From positions 1-35,495 of the forward strand of contig CAMDAO010000014.1 of assembly GCA_945888595.1 (NCBI GenBank): a stretch of 35,495 nucleotides of DNA, read 5' to 3'. This DNA comes from Chryseobacterium gleum. GTDB lineage: Bacteria > Bacteroidota > Bacteroidia > Flavobacteriales_D > Crocinitomicaceae. Under the pieces are notes generated by a model. It was not told the DNA's origin. It saw only the letters and a program-made list of their open reading frames with translations, and made no database searches. The translations under genes were made by a program, and so were the position numbers. Shown piece after piece: positions 31,210-35,495 of the stretch (the first letter of the stretch is position 1; every line of letters starts with the position of its first letter).

Positions 31210-32490
31210 ATGCTAACAGATTTCATAAAAGAATTACAATGGAGAGGAATGATTCAGGACATTATGCCTGGAACAGAAGAATTATTAGCCAAGGAAATGA
31301 TTACTGGTTATGTAGGATTTGATCCAACGTCTGATTCTTTGCATGTTGGTAATTTACTACCAATTATGTTATTGAAGCATTTACAGTTAGCAGGTCATCG
31401 TCCAATTGCTTTAGTAGGTGGCGCAACTGGAATGGTAGGTGATCCTTCAGGGAAATCTGCTGAGCGTAATCTATTGAACGAAGAAACATTGAATTTCAAT
31501 ATCCAAGGGCAAACAAAGCAATTGAAACATTTTCTTGATTTTGAAAACGGTGACAACGCTGCAATCCTAGTGAACAACTACGACTGGATGAAAACTACGA
31601 CATTTATTGATTTCATTCGTGATGTGGGTAAACACATTACAATCAATTATATGATGGCGAAAGATTCTGTTAAAAAGAGAATTGACACTGGCTTATCCTT
31701 CACGGAATTTTCTTACCAATTGCTTCAAGGAAACGATTTTGTTCATTTATATAACACCTACAATTGTAAACTACAATTTGGCGGTTCAGATCAGTGGGGA
31801 AATATCACAACTGGAACTGAATTGGTTAGAAGAATTTCAGGGGGTGAAGCATTTGCTTTTACCTGTCCACTTTTAACAAAATCAGACGGAGGGAAATTTG
31901 GAAAAACTGAATCGGGAACTGTTTGGTTAGATCCTGAAAAAACATCGCCTTATGCCTTTTACCAGTTTTGGCTAAATGCAAGTGATGAAGATGCTAAAAA
32001 ATTGATTCGTTTTTACACTTTATTATCAAAAGAAGAAGTGGAGAAATTAGAAGTAGAACACAATGAAGAACCTCATTTACGCATTTTGCAAAAAACAATT
32101 GCAGAAGAGGTTACGGAAAGAGTTCATGGCAAATCAGCATTAAAAACAGCAATTACTGCATCTACTATCTTATTTGGAAAATCAACCTCTGCAGATTTAA
32201 GGTCTCTTTCAGAAAAAGATTTTTTAGCTGTTTTTGAGGGAGTTCCGCAAGCTGCCGTTTCAAAAAATGAGATTTTGAGCGGATTATCAATTGTAGATGC
32301 GTTAGCTAGTAAAACAAACTTTTTAAAATCAAATGGCGAGGCAAGACGCGAATTATCAGCAAATGCCGTTTCTGTTAATAAAGAAAAAGTCACAGATGAA
32401 TATTTAATCACAGTGCAAGATTTAATCAATGATAAATATGTGCTGATTGGAAAAGGGAAGAAAACAAATTATATATTGATTGCGGAATAA
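31210..32490 (+). CDS. tyrS: Tyrosyl-tRNA synthetase
   Basis: [27 protein letters not shown] (HIGH-like), [22 protein letters not shown] (KMSKS-like), C-terminal S4-like region. Confidence 0.96.
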   Translation: MLTDFIKELQWRGMIQDIMPGTEELLAKEMITGYVGFDPTSDSLHVGNLLPIMLLKHLQLAGHRPIALVGGATGMVGDPSGKSAERNLLNEETLNFNIQGQTKQLKHFLDFENGDNAAILVNNYDWMKTTTFIDFIRDVGKHITINYMMAKDSVKKRIDTGLSFTEFSYQLLQGNDFVHLYNTYNCKLQFGGSDQWGNITTGTELVRRISGGEAFAFTCPLLTKSDGGKFGKTESGTVWLDPEKTSPYAFYQFWLNASDEDAKKLIRFYTLLSKEEVEKLEVEHNEEPHLRILQKTIAEEVTERVHGKSALKTAITASTILFGKSTSADLRSLSEKDFLAVFEGVPQAAVSKNEILSGLSIVDALASKTNFLKSNGEARRELSANAVSVNKEKVTDEYLITVQDLINDKYVLIGKGKKTNYILIAE

Positions 32491-32505
32491 TTTTTCGTAT
32501 TTTAT

Positions 32506-32562
32506 TTTCGTATTTTATTTTCGTATTTTTTTTCAAAAAAAATACGAAAATAAAATACGAAA
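32506..32562. terminator. Bidirectional terminator candidate: perfect 28-bp AT-rich inverted repeat between convergent tyrS and truA
   Basis: Arms pair position by position around C32534: TTTCGTATTTTATTTTCGTATTTTTTTT-C-AAAAAAAATACGAAAATAAAATACGAAA. Confidence 0.75.
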
Positions 32563-32567
32563 TTATA

Positions 32568-33302
32568 TCAATAACAAACCTCCCACAAAAATAATCCGTG
32601 TGCAGGAACAGAAATAGCTGCAGCTCCTCTGTCTTTTTCCTCTAAAATGGTTATAATTGATTCAGGATTGATTTTACCTAGGCCAATTTCCAATAAAGTA
32701 CCTACGGTGGCTCTCACCATATTTCTTAGAAAACGATCTGCCGTTATTTCAAAATAAAAATTGTGGGTATCTACTTGAACCCATTGTGCTTTTGAAACAG
32801 TACAAATATTTGTTTTCACATCTGTATTTACTTTTGAAAAAGAAGTAAAGTCATTCGTTCCTAGAAGGAATTCTCCTGCTTTATTCATCGCTTCAAAATC
32901 TAAATTGGATGAAAAATACCAACTTGTATCTTGCTTGAACGGGTTTTTCTGAGTGTTCATGAAATAACGATACGTTCTCGCAGTTGCTTTAAATCGCGCA
33001 TGCATTTCACTAGAAACGGCGGTAATTGAATGGATTACAATACTATCAGGTAAAATGCGATTTAATTTAAAAATAAGTTGTTGGTTATCTCGTACCTCTT
33101 GCAAATCGACATGCATAATGTATTTATTTGCATGAACTCCTGCATCTGTTCTGCCACAACCTACAATTGAGATCGGTTGATTTGAATTCAATTTAGTAAA
33201 TGCATTTTCAATTTCCTCTTGCACAGAAATCTGATTTGGTTGTCGTTGCCATCCAAAAAAGTGGGTTCCATTGTAAGAAAGTTCAACAAAGTATCTTTGC
33301 AT
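32568..33302 (-). CDS. truA: tRNA pseudouridine synthase A
   Basis: RYFVELSYNGTHFFGWQRQPNQISVQEEIE, GCGRTDAGVHANKYIMHVD, FLRNMVRATVGTLLEIG. ORF extends to 33398, but ATG at 33302 (MQRYFVEL) is the plausible start. Confidence 0.95.
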   Translation of the reverse strand: MQRYFVELSYNGTHFFGWQRQPNQISVQEEIENAFTKLNSNQPISIVGCGRTDAGVHANKYIMHVDLQEVRDNQQLIFKLNRILPDSIVIHSITAVSSEMHARFKATARTYRYFMNTQKNPFKQDTSWYFSSNLDFEAMNKAGEFLLGTNDFTSFSKVNTDVKTNICTVSKAQWVQVDTHNFYFEITADRFLRNMVRATVGTLLEIGLGKINPESIITILEEKDRGAAAISVPAHGLFLWEVCY

Positions 33303-33448
33303 CTGGTAAAAATAAACATTTTTATAGATTACATAAACGAAGAGGAAAGATAACGGAGGCTTCTTATTAACAAAAGAGGGATTTTTAAAAATTAACAATT
33401 GTTCGCAACTTGATTAATCTAAACGGCATTAAATTAATCATTTACACG

Positions 33449-33456
33449 TATCTTTG
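33449..33456 (+). promoter_or_regulatory. Candidate -7 promoter element (TATCTTTG) for the esterase gene
   Basis: Exact TAnnTTTG match 22 nt upstream of ATG 33478. Confidence 0.35.
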
Positions 33457-33477
33457 CCACTTTAAAAAAGTAGAATA

Positions 33478-34266
33478 ATGAACAGTAACATCATAAAAAT
33501 ATATTTTTTTAGGTCAAAAATGACGTTTATTTTGTTCGTTTTTATTTGTCTCACGCAATCTTTTCACGCTCAATTAACTGCTGAAATAGGAAAATCTGAT
33601 TATCCATTTTTGCTAAATTTACCTGTAGATAGTATTTTAAAGACAAAACCTCCTGTTCTCATTTTTTTACACGGAAGAAGTTTATCTGGAAACAATTTAG
33701 ACATCGTAAAAAGATACGGAATAATTAATGAAATTATAAAAGGACGACAAATACCTGCAATCGTTATAGCACCGCAAGTAATGATGGGGAAATCATGGGA
33801 ACCAGATAAAATTCTACATGTTCTTCAATATGTTCAATCGTTATATAATACGGACACTGCAAGAGTGTACGTGGCTGGAATGAGTCTTGGAGGTTATGGC
33901 ACGCTTCATTTTGCAGGAAAATATCCTGAACTGGTTGCTGGAGCAGTTGCTTTATGTGGAGGAGGAAATGAAAAAGATGGTTGTAATTTGGCGCAAATTC
34001 CTTTATGGATAGAACATGGCGTGCATGACAAAGCAGTAGCAATAGGTGAGTCAGATAAAATTGTGCGTGCTATACGAAAATGTAATGAGGGCGAAAATCT
34101 AATATTTATTAGAAACCCCACTGCATCTCATGGTAGTTTAGAAAAAATATTTCATTCAGATATTTTTTATCAATGGTTATTTGGGCAGGTGAAAAATAAG
34201 TTTCCAAGGGAAACAACTGTGCTTCAAGAAAGTATTCCCATTGCAGAAGAAAAAGAGCAGTTGTAA
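33478..34266 (+). CDS. Secreted alpha/beta-hydrolase, phospholipase/carboxylesterase-like
   Basis: VLIFLHGRSLSGNN oxyanion region, VYVAGMSLGGYGTLHFA nucleophile elbow, WIEHGVHDKAV and ASHGSLEKIF acid/His motifs; N-terminal signal-like segment. Confidence 0.82.
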   Translation: MNSNIIKIYFFRSKMTFILFVFICLTQSFHAQLTAEIGKSDYPFLLNLPVDSILKTKPPVLIFLHGRSLSGNNLDIVKRYGIINEIIKGRQIPAIVIAPQVMMGKSWEPDKILHVLQYVQSLYNTDTARVYVAGMSLGGYGTLHFAGKYPELVAGAVALCGGGNEKDGCNLAQIPLWIEHGVHDKAVAIGESDKIVRAIRKCNEGENLIFIRNPTASHGSLEKIFHSDIFYQWLFGQVKNKFPRETTVLQESIPIAEEKEQL

Positions 34267-34362
34267 ATTATGTGCAACCGTTTATTTTCATTTTAAAGTC
34301 CGTAAGCAACTTATTTCAAATTAATTTCGTATTATTAAGAGAATCTTATACGATTTAACTTG

Positions 34363-35495
34363 ATGATGAAAAATAAATCACTCCTCTTCAGAAATAAAAA
34401 AATGCTTCTGGTTCTGCTTTTTGCAGTAATAGGAATTCACCCATATGCTCAAACTTTTGATTGGCTGATTACTGGTGGAGGTCCACTTTCTGACAAAGCA
34501 ACTTCAATTGCTGTAGATGCAAATGGTAATACATTTATGACAGGATATTTCAACGAAGAAGGAACCTTTGGCCCAATTTATTTACCAATGATAGATTTGC
34601 ACAGTAAAGAAGTGTTTGTTGCTAAAATTGATCCAGCGGGAAATTATTTATGGGTAAAAAGGGGTTCTAACTATTATGATGATCGAGGGTTAGGTCTTTG
34701 TTTAGATCCAGCAGGAAATGTTTATGTGACCGGAACATGCTGGGGAGGGTTAATCTTTGGGACATTAAATGTATATAATACTACATCTTATACCGATCAA
34801 ATTTATGTTTTAAAGTTAGATACAGATGGAAACGAAATCTGGTTAAAAAATGCTGGAGTTGATGAAGCCGGATTTCCTTACAATGATGATCATGGGTTTG
34901 ATTTGGTTTCCGATAGCGATGGCGACATACTTGTAACAGGTTTTATTTCAAACAATGATCTAACAGATCATTTTGCAAATTTTGATGCAATTTCAATACC
35001 TGTGCAAGCGATGGATTCTATGGCATTTATTGCTAAATTATCAAATGATGGCGTTTGGCAGTGGGTAAAAACGAATGGTGGCGTTGATGGTTACAGAGAC
35101 AATAGAATCACAGTTGATGATGAGAAAAATATTTATGTGGTTGGAGGATTTCAAGGTACTAAAACATTTGGCACAACAACGTTGACAAGTGCTGGTCTAT
35201 CAGACATCTACATAACGAAGTATGATACGGATGGAAATTTTATGTATGCAAAAAATGCAGGAAGTCCATTCGATGATAGAGCAAATGATGTCGCTTTTGA
35301 TTACGAAAATAATCTATACATAACTGGAGAATTTAAAGGGAATGCAGTTTTTGGAACGGACACAATTAATAATAATGGAAGCGACGAAGATCGAGATATT
35401 TTTGTCGCACGGATTTCAAAAGATGGTATTTGGGATTGGGTAAAGAAAGCGGGCTCAAATAGCGGAGGAGACAGAGGGAACGGTATTGTCGTAAA
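34363..35495 (+). CDS. Secreted SBBP/beta-propeller repeat protein (3' truncated by window end)
   Basis: Open frame from ATGATGAAAAATAAATCA to the window end, not in the supplied ORF track. Signal peptide MLLVLLFAVIGIHPYAQ; repeats such as ATSIAVDANGNTFMTGYF, GLCLDPAGNVYVTGTCW, DNRITVDDEKNIYVVGGF, NDVAFDYENNLYITGEF. Confidence 0.85.
   Translation, partial: MMKNKSLLFRNKKMLLVLLFAVIGIHPYAQTFDWLITGGGPLSDKATSIAVDANGNTFMTGYFNEEGTFGPIYLPMIDLHSKEVFVAKIDPAGNYLWVKRGSNYYDDRGLGLCLDPAGNVYVTGTCWGGLIFGTLNVYNTTSYTDQIYVLKLDTDGNEIWLKNAGVDEAGFPYNDDHGFDLVSDSDGDILVTGFISNNDLTDHFANFDAISIPVQAMDSMAFIAKLSNDGVWQWVKTNGGVDGYRDNRITVDDEKNIYVVGGFQGTKTFGTTTLTSAGLSDIYITKYDTDGNFMYAKNAGSPFDDRANDVAFDYENNLYITGEFKGNAVFGTDTINNNGSDEDRDIFVARISKDGIWDWVKKAGSNSGGDRGNGIVV

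Overview
AT-rich, gene-dense window that reads as a Bacteroidota chromosome, probably Flavobacteriales-like. The evidence is T9SS type A C-terminal sorting domains, weak Shine-Dalgarno signals, and TAnnTTTG-like -7 boxes. From left to right: (i) the 3' end of a repeat protein with eight 17-aa repeats; (ii) two secreted T9SS proteins, one sialidase/BNR-like and one possibly a glycoside-hydrolase-type TIM barrel; (iii) a Tat/lipobox flavin amine oxidase overlapping a probable outer-membrane barrel gene; (iv) three poorly characterised genes (Cys-His-Asp transglutaminase/papain-like candidate, TIM-barrel-like protein, large lipoprotein); (v) housekeeping genes rlmN, polyprenyl synthase, a YwqK/MORN-like lipoprotein, dnaG, an mscS-type channel, pdxJ (minus strand), a CBS protein and nadK; (vi) a TPP riboswitch with the operon thiS-thiC-thiE/tenI-like-thiE-thiG-thiH; (vii) a 1.36k-aa T9SS Asp-box/PKD protein; (viii) a cyclophilin-FKBP-FKBP triple PPIase with a strong terminator; (ix) tyrS and truA converging on a long AT-rich palindrome; (x) an esterase; (xi) a truncated SBBP-repeat secreted protein that is missing from the ORF track because it runs off the end. 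I see no CRISPR array, transposon, prophage, rRNA or tRNA gene. Most of the window is ordinary. The best second-look items are the zinc-ligand-depleted DnaG, the triple PPIase, the thi operon composition and riboswitch platform, the uncharacterised 6.8-10.9 kb cluster, and the tyrS/truA palindrome. I cannot demonstrate a wholly new system from sequence alone.
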